Shown here: piece after piece, positions 26,914 to 35,347 of the stretch
Position numbering within the stretch: the first letter of the stretch is position 1
How the letters are laid out: every line of letters starts with the position of its first letter
Assembly: GCF_000626715.1 (NCBI RefSeq)
Contig: NZ_AQRA01000009.1
Location: forward strand, 1-64,000
DNA length: 64,000 bases
Direction of reading: 5' to 3'
DNA from: Aquimarina atlantica
GTDB taxonomy: Bacteria; Bacteroidota; Bacteroidia; Flavobacteriales; Flavobacteriaceae
Program-made: the position numbers and the translations under genes
Notes under the pieces: model-generated
What the model saw: only the letters and a program-made list of their open reading frames with translations
Told to the model about the DNA's origin: nothing
The model's database searches: none

Positions 26914-26940
26914 ACTGTTTTTTGTAGGAAAAAAAACAGT
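26914..26940 (+). terminator. Terminator of the dapF-GNAT-mltG operon
   Basis: A 10-bp inverted repeat (arms 26914-26923 and 26931-26940, ACTG plus T6) lies 6 nt past the mltG stop and is followed by a T-rich stretch. The A/U-rich stem makes it weaker than the others. Confidence 0.5.
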
Positions 26941-27171
26941 AATTTCTTCTTTTAGAATAAAAAACAGCACAAATTTATTAACAAAATTGTATTCTTTTTT
27001 GTGAATTACTACTAAATAAGGGATTCATTTTTTCTCGATTAAAACACAAGGTTTGACGTTTAAGTGTTGTTTTTAAGGTTTTTTTGGGGAAATTTAACCG
27101 TTTTTAAACTTGTTTTTTGTTGTAAATCACTGTTTTTCAGTATTATAATTATTTTAACACTTAGTTCTTTT

Positions 27172-27197
27172 TTGTTTTGAAAAAAGTTGTATATTTG
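27172..27197 (+). promoter_or_regulatory. Promoter of the lysozyme-like gene
   Basis: TATATTTG (27190-27197) is a full -7 match followed by GC, as is typical. A TTG at 27172-27174 lies 15 nt upstream, slightly short of the usual 18-20. The rest of the 26.94-27.26 kb gap is AT-rich and shows no gene. Confidence 0.55.
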
Positions 27198-27204
27198 CAC
27201 GGCA

Positions 27205-27255
27205 AAAATTTAAGTAGTGGGGGACGTCATTTTATGATGGCTACTTAGAAATTTT
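27205..27255 (+). other. Structured 5' leader before the lysozyme-like gene
   Basis: Arms at 27205-27217 and 27241-27255 can pair (a perfect TAAGTAG/CTACTTA core, then a bulged A/U extension) around a 23-nt loop containing GGGGGACGTCAT. The structure fills nearly the whole predicted leader and ends 4 nt before the ATG, so it could affect translation or mRNA stability. Confidence 0.4.
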
Positions 27256-27259
27256 TTAT

Positions 27260-27901
27260 ATGATAAAGAAGATAGTAGGATTATCTGTGTTACTTACAAT
27301 TGGGGGAATACTCTTGCTAAGTTTTAAAACAAAAGAAAGTATAGATCTTAGTTCTTATAGTACAGAAGGTTTGGATCTGTATTACATTGCACCTAATTTT
27401 AATGAAATAGAAGATGATAATACATTTATCTCTCCAGAGCTTGGTAAATCTTATATTGGGTTTAAAGAGGCTGTTGCTTTTAAAGAGTCTCGTGGGGATT
27501 ATGGTGTAGTTAATCAATTTGGTTATTTGGGAAAATATCAATTTGGTAAAGGAACACTTGATTTGATAGGTATTAGAAATGTAAAAAGAAATGAATTTCT
27601 TAGTAACCCTGCTCTTCAGGAAAAAGCATTTTATGCTAATCTGTCTAGAAATAAATGGGTGCTGCGTAGAGATATAAAATGGTATGTTGGTAGAAGGATC
27701 AATGGAGTAGAGGTGACAGAATCAGGAATTCTGGCTGCTGCACATCTATCTGGGCCGGGTGCTGTAAAAAAATATTTACGTAGTGGAGGAGTAGAGGGGT
27801 TTGCAGATGCTTTTGGTACTACAATTCGTTATTATATGAAACGATTTGGAGGATATGACACTTCTTTTGTTGTTCCTGATAAAAAAGCAAAAGCTATCTA
27901 G
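27260..27901 (+). CDS. Secreted lysozyme-like peptidoglycan hydrolase (putative)
   Basis: A 213-residue protein with an N-terminal signal/anchor (about 4-21). The domain from about 66 resembles the goose-lysozyme/lytic-transglycosylase fold: FKEAVAFKESRGDYGVVN offers a candidate catalytic Glu76, followed by GYLGKYQFGKGTLDLIGI, and AAAHLSGPGAVKKYL matches the helix that closes the substrate cleft. A cell-wall-cleaving role is inferred from these motifs. The gene is monocistronic behind a good -7 box and a structured leader. It converges with the RsmI-like methylase gene (17-bp gap). Confidence 0.72.
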   Translation: MIKKIVGLSVLLTIGGILLLSFKTKESIDLSSYSTEGLDLYYIAPNFNEIEDDNTFISPELGKSYIGFKEAVAFKESRGDYGVVNQFGYLGKYQFGKGTLDLIGIRNVKRNEFLSNPALQEKAFYANLSRNKWVLRRDIKWYVGRRINGVEVTESGILAAAHLSGPGAVKKYLRSGGVEGFADAFGTTIRYYMKRFGGYDTSFVVPDKKAKAI

Positions 27902-27917
27902 TTTCTTTTTTCTAGGC

Positions 27918-28646
27918 TTAATCTCTTTGTATGATATATATGGTTGGTCTTTTATGAAGGTCTATCTCTTCTTTTTTCCATTCTTCGACCGTTTTGGTGG
28001 CGATAAATTCAGAAGTTAATGTGATGTCACATGCAATGCATAATCTGGTATTGTTGTTTAGTATGGTTTTGAGATCAGAAAACATTTTGTCGTTTCGATA
28101 AGGGGTTTCAATAAATATCTGTGCTTGATTTTTTTCTAAAGAAATTTTTTCCAGATGTTTTATAGTTGATTTTCTTTCGTTTTTATCAATGGGAAGATAA
28201 CCGTTAAAGGTGAAATTCTGACCATTCATTCCGCTGCTCATCATAGCTAGTAATATCGATGATGGTCCTACAAGAGGTGTTACTGGTATTCCTTTTTCGT
28301 GAGCTATTTTAACAACTTCTGCTCCTGGATCAGCAATCCCAGGGCATCCGGCATCAGATAGTAAACCAATAGATTCTCCGTTAAGGCAAGGTGCAAGATA
28401 GCTTGGTATCTCAGAGGTGTCTGTGTATTTGTTAACGGTATGTATAACAATAGAACGTTGAGACTTGCTGGGGCTTACCTTTTTTATGAATCTTCTTGCA
28501 GGCTTCTCGTTTTCTACAATATAATGATTGACTTGCTCTAATACCTTTTTAATGGATATAGGAAGTACTTCTAAAGGGACATCATCTCCTAATCGTGTTG
28601 GGATTAGGTATAATTTTCCTTTGGGATCTAGGGGTTTAAATTCCAT
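27918..28646 (-). CDS. RsmI-like SAM-dependent methyltransferase (tetrapyrrole-methylase fold)
   Basis: A 242-residue protein of the family that includes the 16S rRNA 2'-O-methyltransferase RsmI. Landmarks are GKLYLIPTRLGDD at the start, the SAM-site IGLLSDAGCPGIADPGAEVV (about 93-112) and TPLVGPSSILLAMMSSGMNGQ. RsmI proper reads VATPIGNLEDI near the N-terminus, which is not conserved here. This may be the separate Bacteroidota subgroup rather than true RsmI, so I leave the symbol empty. It is downstream of dnaA and the phosphatase gene on the same strand. Confidence 0.82.
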   Translation of the reverse strand: MEFKPLDPKGKLYLIPTRLGDDVPLEVLPISIKKVLEQVNHYIVENEKPARRFIKKVSPSKSQRSIVIHTVNKYTDTSEIPSYLAPCLNGESIGLLSDAGCPGIADPGAEVVKIAHEKGIPVTPLVGPSSILLAMMSSGMNGQNFTFNGYLPIDKNERKSTIKHLEKISLEKNQAQIFIETPYRNDKMFSDLKTILNNNTRLCIACDITLTSEFIATKTVEEWKKEEIDLHKRPTIYIIQRD

Positions 28647-28890
28647 AGGTTATTTTATAACTGGTTTTTTAAAGATCTTTTTGTTGATAGCGCTGTTGTG
28701 ATGTATGCTTTGTGGATTATCAATAAATTAATCTTTAAGGTTTAAGAACGTTTATGCCCTTGGTAGGGTGTATACTAAAATAGTATTATTTTTTTTATTG
28801 TTATCTATTGTAACGCTATTATTTGTGATGATAGTATATAGTAATGGGAAATGATATTGATGTTAACTGTGTTATTTGGTTATGTAGGGT

Positions 28891-29361
28891 CTATAAATGA
28901 TTGAGGTCTTCGAGTTTTCTGGCGATATTGTCACATGCTTCATTAAGCATTTGAAACACCTCTTCAAAGCCTTGATCGCCTCCATAATATGGGTCAGGAA
29001 CATCAAGATCGTTATTGGGGTGTGATTCGTTTAAGATGCGTTTCACTTTACTTTTTTCATGGTCATTGCTGGCTAGATTGATTATATTTTGATAGTTAGA
29101 GCTATCCATGGTATATATGTGGTCATATGTTGTAAAGTCACTAATTTTAAATTGAGCAGCTCTTTGATCTGTGATATCAATATCATGTTGTCTTGCAATA
29201 TCGATAGAGCGTTGATCGGGTTTGCTACCGATATGATAACTACTGGTTCCGCAAGATGCTACGTTGTAAAAACGTGAGTCTAGTTTAGATTTTAAAATAC
29301 CTTCTGCTAAGGGGGATCTGCATATATTGCCTAAGCATACCATTAGAATTTTAACTTTCAT
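28891..29361 (-). CDS. Low-molecular-weight protein-tyrosine phosphatase
   Basis: A 156-residue LMW-PTP. The phosphate-binding loop CLGNICRS (C9-x5-R15) follows the first strand directly, and the general acid sits in VPDPYYGG (Asp123). In many bacteria such enzymes act on tyrosine kinases of polysaccharide export, but none is encoded here. It follows dnaA at 94 bp on the same strand, an order often kept in flavobacteria. The 244-bp gap after it (28647-28890) shows no gene. Confidence 0.95.
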   Translation of the reverse strand: MKVKILMVCLGNICRSPLAEGILKSKLDSRFYNVASCGTSSYHIGSKPDQRSIDIARQHDIDITDQRAAQFKISDFTTYDHIYTMDSSNYQNIINLASNDHEKSKVKRILNESHPNNDLDVPDPYYGGDQGFEEVFQMLNEACDNIARKLEDLNHL

Positions 29362-29455
29362 ATAGTTTGTTTTGTTGTTTTAGATGTGGTACACATGTTT
29401 TTACTAATAATGCAATTGAATTATTAGTGTTGATCTGTTTGTGAACAATGTAAAA

Positions 29456-30883
29456 TTATAATGTAAGTTTCTTTCCTAAATCTTCTACGTATTTTCTAAA
29501 TTGCTTATCTGTAGATGATAGATTGTCTACTGTTTTGCAAGCGTGTAGAACAGTAGCATGATCTCTTTTTCCTATTTGTGTGCCAATACTGGCTAAAGAG
29601 GCTTTGGTTAGCTTTTTTGCAAAAAACATAGCTAGCTGTCTTGCTTGTACAATATGACGTTTTCGTGTCTTTGATTGTAGTGTTTCTACATCCATCTGGA
29701 AATAATCACTTACTACCTTTTGGATGTAATCGATAGATACCTCACGTTTTGTGTTTTTAACATAGTTATCTACTATGGCTTTGGCAAGGTCTATTGTGAT
29801 ATCTTTTTTGTTAAAAGAAGAATGAGCTATTAATGATATAATTGCGCCTTCTAATTCTCGGATATTGGTTTTGATATTGTTTGCCAGAAACTCAACTATT
29901 TCTTCAGGCATTTCTACACCATCACGATATAGTTTGTTTTTGATGATCGAAATTCTGGTTTCGAAATCAGGTTGATGTAATTCTGCAGATAACCCCCATT
30001 TAAAACGAGAAAGTAATCGTTGTTCTATATCCTGCATATCTACAGGAGCTTTATCACTGGTTAGGATTACTTGCTTTCCGTTTTGGTGTAAATGGTTGAA
30101 AATATGAAAGAATACATCTTGAGTTCCTGCTTTACCAGATAATAGTTGTATGTCATCAACAATCAAAACATCGATAATCTGATAAAAATGAATAAAATCA
30201 TTTCTGTTATTCTTTTTTACAGATTCAATATATTGCTGAGTAAATTTTTCGGCAGAAATATATAATACTGTTTTTTCTGGATAATTGTCTTTTATGTTAA
30301 CACCGATTGCATGAGCTAGGTGAGTTTTTCCTAAACCAACTCCTCCAAAAATAAGTAAAGGATTAAAAGAGGTGCCTCCAGGTTTATTAGCTACAGCCAT
30401 ACCTGCAGAACGAGCTAATCGGTTAGAATCTCCTTCTAAGAAATTTTCAAAATTATAACTTGGGTTTAATTGGGATTCTATTTTCACATTTCGTATTCCA
30501 GGAATAACGAATGGATTTTTTAACTCGGGATTTTTACTTTTAATAGGGACGTCAACTTCTTGTGAGTTAACAGGAGTTCGGTTAGAACTTGGAATTTTTT
30601 CAGTAAATGGCTTTTTGTTGCCATACGTGTTTTCCATTTTAATAACATAAACTAACTTGGCACTTTCTCCTAATTCTCGGGTTAAAGATACTTTAAGTAG
30701 ATTTACGTAATGTTCTTCTAGCCACTCGTAAAAAAATTTACTAGGAACCTGAATACTGAGAGCGCTATCTGTAAGCTTTACAGCTTTGATTGGTTCAAAC
30801 CATGTTTTAAAAGCTTGAGGTGTAATATTGTCTTCTATGAAAGACAAACAACTATCCCAAACTGATTGCGCGGTTACATTCAT
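29456..30883 (-). CDS. dnaA: Chromosomal replication initiator protein
   Basis: Binds DnaA boxes at oriC and melts the origin in its ATP form. 475 residues in four domains: an N-terminal helicase-loading domain (about 1-85), a linker (about 86-140), the AAA+ domain with Walker A FGGVGLGKTH (180-187 core) and Walker B VLIVDDIQLLSG (239-250), and the DNA-binding domain ending with GKRDHATVLHACKTV. I see no cluster of DnaA boxes in the flanking gaps, so the origin is probably elsewhere. The next genes (phosphatase, methylase) follow on the same strand. Confidence 0.98.
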   Translation of the reverse strand: MNVTAQSVWDSCLSFIEDNITPQAFKTWFEPIKAVKLTDSALSIQVPSKFFYEWLEEHYVNLLKVSLTRELGESAKLVYVIKMENTYGNKKPFTEKIPSSNRTPVNSQEVDVPIKSKNPELKNPFVIPGIRNVKIESQLNPSYNFENFLEGDSNRLARSAGMAVANKPGGTSFNPLLIFGGVGLGKTHLAHAIGVNIKDNYPEKTVLYISAEKFTQQYIESVKKNNRNDFIHFYQIIDVLIVDDIQLLSGKAGTQDVFFHIFNHLHQNGKQVILTSDKAPVDMQDIEQRLLSRFKWGLSAELHQPDFETRISIIKNKLYRDGVEMPEEIVEFLANNIKTNIRELEGAIISLIAHSSFNKKDITIDLAKAIVDNYVKNTKREVSIDYIQKVVSDYFQMDVETLQSKTRKRHIVQARQLAMFFAKKLTKASLASIGTQIGKRDHATVLHACKTVDNLSSTDKQFRKYVEDLGKKLTL

Positions 30884-31085
30884 TCTTGTGGTCAGGTTTA
30901 CTTTTTGTTATATTAAGGTACTAAAAAGAAATTGCTGAAAAACTCCTTACTGTTTTTGCTTGACAAATATGTGAACAAAAAATGTAAAAAAAAAACGATT
31001 TAGGGGTTGAATATTAATTATTTTTTTTGCATAATTTGACAACACTACTTTTTAATTTAATTAAATAACCCCTCATTTTTAAAAT

Positions 31086-31490
31086 ATGCTAATCACTTCA
31101 GAAACTTTACTAAAAGTGCGATACTCTGAAACCGATCAGATGGGTGTAGTATATCATGGTAACTACGCGCAGTATTTAGAATTGGCACGAATTGATTGGT
31201 TATCCCGATTAGGGGTTTCATATAAATCAATGGAAGAAAATGGCGTTATGCTTCCTGTGTTTACATTAGACTTTAAATTTAAGAAATCTGCCTTTTTCGA
31301 CGATGAATTAATTGTTAAAACTTCGTTGACGAAAATTCCTACAGCAAAAATCGTTTTCGATTTTGAGATTTTTAATAAAAATAATGAATTACTAACAACA
31401 GCATCTACAACTTTAGTCTTTGTTGATAGTAAAACAAGAAAGCCTATTCCATGTCCCTCTTACTTGCTTGAAAAAATAAAAAACTATTAA
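31086..31490 (+). CDS. Acyl-CoA thioesterase, 4-hydroxybenzoyl-CoA thioesterase/YbgC family
   Basis: A 134-residue hot-dog-fold thioesterase. The active-site stretch VRYSETDQMGVVYHGNYAQYLELAR contains the conserved Asp of TDQMG and the HGNY turn near the N-terminus, as in YbgC. The length fits the family. It probably hydrolyses short or aromatic acyl-CoAs. In Proteobacteria ybgC is linked to tol-pal, but not here. It is divergent from dnaA and convergent with the IMPACT gene, whose stop codon overlaps its own by 4 bp. Confidence 0.9.
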   Translation: MLITSETLLKVRYSETDQMGVVYHGNYAQYLELARIDWLSRLGVSYKSMEENGVMLPVFTLDFKFKKSAFFDDELIVKTSLTKIPTAKIVFDFEIFNKNNELLTTASTTLVFVDSKTRKPIPCPSYLLEKIKNY

Positions 31491-32128
31491 TCCTGTGTTT
31501 TTCTAATTTCTATACCATACAACGGGGAAAAAACATCTTTTATTTTATCTGCAAACTTTTTTCTTACCGAAATATGAATTTTGCAATTCAATTCATGATC
31601 TTGTTTAGTGATTTTTAGATTATGCTCTTTAATAATTCTCATCACTTTATTCATGTCTTTATATTCGAAAATAAGTACAAAATCAATGTTAATTGTCTTT
31701 TCAACTATATCCGAAGTTTCAAGTGCTAATTGAGCTGCAGTTCTATAAGCATTAATTAATCCGCCAACTCCTAATTTGACGCCTCCAAAATAACGCACTA
31801 CAACAATTAGTATATTGGTTACATCAAAAGATAGAATCTGACCATAGATGGGTTGACCCGCAGAATTAGAAGGTTCGCCATCATCATTAATACGGTATGT
31901 GGCAGATTCTGTCCCTATTTTCCATGCATAACACCAATGTCGGGCAGCGTGATGTTTTTTCTTAAGATCAGCAATAATATGTTTAGCCTCTTCTTCTGTA
32001 GTGATAGGAAATGTGTATCCAAAAAACTTGCTATTTTTATCTTTAAAAAGAGCTTCTTCTCCGGGAGTGTCAATTGTTTTATATGTGTCTTTTATTTCCA
32101 ATGAGTATGCGCTATATAGAAAAGGCAA
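31487..32128 (-). CDS. yigZ: IMPACT/YigZ family protein
   Basis: A 213-residue protein of the YigZ family, related to the eukaryotic translational regulator IMPACT. The signature block runs from KNSKFFGYTFPI through HHAARHWCYAWKIG to NDDGEPSNSAGQPIYGQI, with VVVRYFGGVKLGVGGLINAY after it. All are close to consensus (DDGEPSGTAGxPI is the usual form; here SNSA). The C-terminal DUF1949-like domain spans about 140-205. Its biochemical role remains unclear. It overlaps the transporter gene by 17 bp. Confidence 0.92.
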   Translation of the reverse strand: MPFLYSAYSLEIKDTYKTIDTPGEEALFKDKNSKFFGYTFPITTEEEAKHIIADLKKKHHAARHWCYAWKIGTESATYRINDDGEPSNSAGQPIYGQILSFDVTNILIVVVRYFGGVKLGVGGLINAYRTAAQLALETSDIVEKTINIDFVLIFEYKDMNKVMRIIKEHNLKITKQDHELNCKIHISVRKKFADKIKDVFSPLYGIEIRKTQD

Positions 32129-32981
32129 CTAAGATAATGCTAATAATCGCCAGAATGATACCTATCCAGTTTTTAAAGGTTAATTTTTCTTGAAAAAATA
32201 AAATCCCTGCAAAAGTCGAAACCAAAAGTATTGCCACATTATTAATAGTAAATACTGTAGAGCTATCCATACTATCATGACGTAATGCCTGAATTAGAAA
32301 ATAAATCGAAAAATAATTAGGAACACCTAATATAACTCCTGCAATGATGTTTTTAAATGCAATTTTAAATGTTCCTGTTATCACTTTATATACTAGTGTG
32401 ATAATTCCAACAATGGCGGCAAATCCAAAAACGGTTGCAGAAAAGACCGGAATATCATTTTTTGCCACATAATGTGTTTCTAAAAACTTAATGCTGGTAT
32501 CGATAACTCCACTTCCGATAAAAACCAATACTGGGAAAATAAGATTCTTTTTTGTTATTGGGATTCCTACAGTGGTTTTAATTGAAGTGAGATAAACCGC
32601 GATAAGTGCAATTATAATGCCCAGGATTTTTATAATACCTGTGCTTTCTTGATAGGCAATAACCCCAAATATAATAGGAATTACTAAGCTCATTTTGGTA
32701 GCTACGGCGGCTACAGAGAGACCATTTCTCTGTGTAGTAATTGCCATTAAATTAAATACAGATATAAATATTATCCCCAGGATCATTGCTCCAAAAAACC
32801 ATCCTTTTCCTGATACAGAAGATAAATCTATTGGTTCTGAGTATGCTATAATTCCTGAAACAGAAGCTACTATATAATTAACAACAATTGCCTGAAGTGT
32901 ATCTACATTATATTTAGAAAACAACTTAAAGATGATAAAAATCAGAGTAGATGCTAAAACACTTAAAGCTAAATAGATCAA
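32112..32981 (-). CDS. EamA/DMT-superfamily transporter
   Basis: A 289-residue inner-membrane protein with about ten hydrophobic segments arranged as two repeats of five (roughly 1-135 and 145-289), the layout of drug/metabolite transporters. The end of each half shows the typical pattern (IIKILGIIIALIAVYL near 117-132, FKNWIGIILAIISIILVAF at the C-terminus). Substrate cannot be predicted. It overlaps both neighbours (HAD hydrolase by 4 bp, IMPACT gene by 17 bp), so ribD-HAD-EamA-yigZ look like one operon. Confidence 0.88.
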   Translation of the reverse strand: MIYLALSVLASTLIFIIFKLFSKYNVDTLQAIVVNYIVASVSGIIAYSEPIDLSSVSGKGWFFGAMILGIIFISVFNLMAITTQRNGLSVAAVATKMSLVIPIIFGVIAYQESTGIIKILGIIIALIAVYLTSIKTTVGIPITKKNLIFPVLVFIGSGVIDTSIKFLETHYVAKNDIPVFSATVFGFAAIVGIITLVYKVITGTFKIAFKNIIAGVILGVPNYFSIYFLIQALRHDSMDSSTVFTINNVAILLVSTFAGILFFQEKLTFKNWIGIILAIISIILVAFSI

Positions 32982-33586
32982 AATAAATCAGATTTTATAG
33001 TAAATAAATCTGTAACATCTTCGGTTACAGGGTTGTTGTTCCAGGTATGCATTCCTAGTGCGGCAGCAGTATCTGTATTATCTTTTGTGTCATCAATAAA
33101 AAGTGTTTCACTTGGGTTTAATTGATGTTGTTTTAGAACAAACTCAAAAATATAAGGTTCTGGCTTTCGTAAGTTGATTTCGTGAGAAAGGTAAAAAGCA
33201 TCAAAACATGATCTAAATTCAGGGAAAAAGCTAATATTTTCCTTAATCCAATTAATGTGTAATTCGTTATTATTACTAAGTAAGATCAACTGGTAGCGTT
33301 GTTCTGAAGCTAGTTTTTGAATGAATTCTAGGCGATGTTTAGGGAAATCTAGTAAAAGAGCATTCCATGCATAGATAAGTTGTTTCTCTGAAGCATTGGG
33401 GATAAGCTTCTGAAAGCTTTCTATAAGTTCTGGTGTAGTAATTTTGCCTGCTTCATACAACATATTAAGTTCTCGCAACTCTGTAGTAAGCTTTTCATTT
33501 TTGAGGTTGTATAATTCTCTTTCTGTTGCGGACTTGTCTAAATTGATAAAGACGTCTCCAAAATCAAAAATTATAGTTTTAATCAT
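32978..33586 (-). CDS. HAD-superfamily hydrolase
   Basis: A 202-residue haloacid-dehalogenase-type phosphatase. Motif I is IIFDFGDVFINLD (nucleophile Asp8; the second position of DxD is Gly, as in the YihX-like subgroup). Motif II is LLSNNNELH, the motif III lysine lies in RKPEPYIF, and motif IV is LFIDDTKDN. The helical cap lies at about 15-85. YihX-like members dephosphorylate sugar phosphates, and some HAD enzymes supply the missing phosphatase step of riboflavin synthesis. The overlap with ribD makes the latter an attractive but unproven idea. Confidence 0.88.
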   Translation of the reverse strand: MIKTIIFDFGDVFINLDKSATERELYNLKNEKLTTELRELNMLYEAGKITTPELIESFQKLIPNASEKQLIYAWNALLLDFPKHRLEFIQKLASEQRYQLILLSNNNELHINWIKENISFFPEFRSCFDAFYLSHEINLRKPEPYIFEFVLKQHQLNPSETLFIDDTKDNTDTAAALGMHTWNNNPVTEDVTDLFTIKSDLF

Positions 33587-34625
33587 TTTGATATGTCTTT
33601 AGGGTGTCTGTCATAATTTTTTGTTCAGAAATTAAGTTTCCTTTAAGTAAAGGAGATTTTATTCCGGTTCCAAAAGTAGTATTTCCTTCAAAAACCCTAG
33701 CCTCATCCCAGAGATTTTTATCAATAAAGGATTGTATTGTATAGGAGCCCCCTTCTATGATCACTGATTGGATGTTGTGTTTATAGAGAATGTTACATAT
33801 TTCTTTGGCAAGATTTTCTTGCGTGTCGATAACTTCGTAAATAAGGGTATCGCTATTTTTTTGTTTAAATTTTTCTGAAGTAATTATAATTGTCTTTACC
33901 GATTGGTCTAATACGGCAGAATCTTTAGGTATTTTTCCTGATCTGTTAATTACAATTCTGGTAGGGTGATGTTGGCCAGCCCAATCTCTGATAGTAAGTT
34001 TTGGATTATCCTTAATAACAGTTTGACTGCCAACCAAAATGGCTTGTTCTTCTGCTCGCCATTTGTGTACAATTTGCCTGGAATATGTGTTTGTAATCCA
34101 GATAGGTTTTCTTTTGTTTGTAGTAACCGGTGCAATATAACCATCTGCAGTTTCTGCCCATTTTAGGATGATATATGGCCGTTTTTTGTTATGAAAAGTA
34201 AAAAACCTTTTATTTAATGCTAAGCATTCGTTTTCTAGAACTCCAACAATTACATCACAACCAGCATTCATTAACTTTTGAATTCCGGCACCCGATACTT
34301 TTGCAAAAGTATCTATTGTGCCAATAACTACCTTTTTGATTCCTTTTTCGATAATAAGATTACTACAAGGAGGTGTTTTTCCAAAGTGACTACAAGGTTC
34401 AAGACTAACATAGATGGTGGCGTCTTTTAAAAGAGAATGATCTTTTACTGAAGCAATAGCATTTACTTCGGCATGAGGTTTACCTGATTGATAATGCCAT
34501 CCTTCACCAATGATACTGTCGTTATGTACAATTACACAACCTACCAAAGGGTTTGAGTAGGTTGTTCCTAGTCCGTTTTTGGCAAGCTGTATGCAGCGTT
34601 TTATGTATTTTTCGTGTGTTTTCAC
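33579..34625 (-). CDS. ribD: Bifunctional diaminohydroxyphosphoribosylaminopyrimidine deaminase / reductase
   Basis: Catalyses deamination and reduction in riboflavin biosynthesis. The zinc site is complete: HAEVNA, then PCSHFGKTPPC. The reductase domain (about 145-348) contains ILKWAETADGYIA and IEGGSYTIQSFI. I place the start at a GTG (34625), which gives MKTHEKYIKRCIQLAKNG, the usual family start. The TTG at 34640 used by a longer reading lies inside a perfect -7 promoter box. It overlaps the HAD gene by 8 bp. No ribB/ribE gene is nearby. Confidence 0.95.
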   Translation of the reverse strand: MKTHEKYIKRCIQLAKNGLGTTYSNPLVGCVIVHNDSIIGEGWHYQSGKPHAEVNAIASVKDHSLLKDATIYVSLEPCSHFGKTPPCSNLIIEKGIKKVVIGTIDTFAKVSGAGIQKLMNAGCDVIVGVLENECLALNKRFFTFHNKKRPYIILKWAETADGYIAPVTTNKRKPIWITNTYSRQIVHKWRAEEQAILVGSQTVIKDNPKLTIRDWAGQHHPTRIVINRSGKIPKDSAVLDQSVKTIIITSEKFKQKNSDTLIYEVIDTQENLAKEICNILYKHNIQSVIIEGGSYTIQSFIDKNLWDEARVFEGNTTFGTGIKSPLLKGNLISEQKIMTDTLKTYQND

Positions 34626-34637
34626 TTTTGCAAATAG

Positions 34638-34645
34638 CAAAAATA
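34638..34645 (-). promoter_or_regulatory. -7 promoter box of the ribD operon
   Basis: TATTTTTG on the minus strand lies 12 nt before the GTG start of ribD. No -33 TTG stands at the normal distance. It supports the shorter ribD start, with a very short leader. Confidence 0.5.
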
Positions 34646-34695
34646 AGTAAAACTATGTGTTTTATATGGTATAGTAGACCTGTAGTATTGATTAA

Positions 34696-35163
34696 TTATC
34701 TTTTTAGCTCAAACACATACTTGATAACCCCTTTTTTTTGATCTTTCTTAGGATTCCATTTGATACGAACTATTTGAGTTTCCTTAGAAGGAAAGACTTT
34801 GTCATTAACACCATGTATAGCTATAAAAACAACGCATTTAGAAAAATAGCCTTTCTCTACATTCTCAGCAACCGAAGATATTTTGAGTTCAATCTCATTG
34901 ATGCCATTTTTTATAAGCTTTTGAGCTTTATTGGTGCTTATCTGGCTTGCTGATTTTTCAAATTCATGTAATTTTTTGCCATTTAGATAGATTTTTCCTT
35001 CTACACCTTCTGTTGTTTTGGCTTCGAGTTGATAATATTTAAATGGTTCTGTTTTTATTGGGGTGATTTCAATACTTTCAGAAGTATTCTGAGCTTGGCT
35101 AAAAGTGTTTGTGATTGGAAAAAAAATCACAATTAAAATAAAGTTTTTAATCTGCTTAATCAT
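34696..35163 (-). CDS. Secreted protein of unknown function
   Basis: A 155-residue product from the ATG at 35163, which gives a proper signal peptide (MIKQIKNFILIVIFFPITNTFSQ, cut near 23). A longer reading to 35268 would bury it. The mature part is beta-rich: KTTEGVEGKIYLNGKKLHEFEK, then NGINEIELKISS and a C-terminal VRIKWNPKKDQKKGVIKYVFEL. It resembles a small immunoglobulin-like or adhesin-type sandwich. I recognise no family. It stands alone, downstream of the lipoprotein gene on the same strand and in front of the ribD operon. Confidence 0.65.
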   Translation of the reverse strand: MIKQIKNFILIVIFFPITNTFSQAQNTSESIEITPIKTEPFKYYQLEAKTTEGVEGKIYLNGKKLHEFEKSASQISTNKAQKLIKNGINEIELKISSVAENVEKGYFSKCVVFIAIHGVNDKVFPSKETQIVRIKWNPKKDQKKGVIKYVFELKR

Positions 35164-35347
35164 TTTATTTTCAAGATTAATTAATATGGGACTTGATAGG
35201 TTTTTGTTTATGATAGTGCAATTGTCAAGAAAGAAACTGCGCTTAAGAATATTGAACGTGTAGCACAAATATAGTTACTTAATGTAGGTTTAGTGTCACT
35301 GTTTTCAGTGAAAAACCACCAAATTATATTATGTAAAGTTGTTGTTT

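Noticed and set aside
28711..28720. TGTGGATTA, one mismatch from a DnaA box, near dnaA
   Set aside because: It is single; no cluster of boxes or AT-rich unwinding element with them is seen, so oriC is not supported here.
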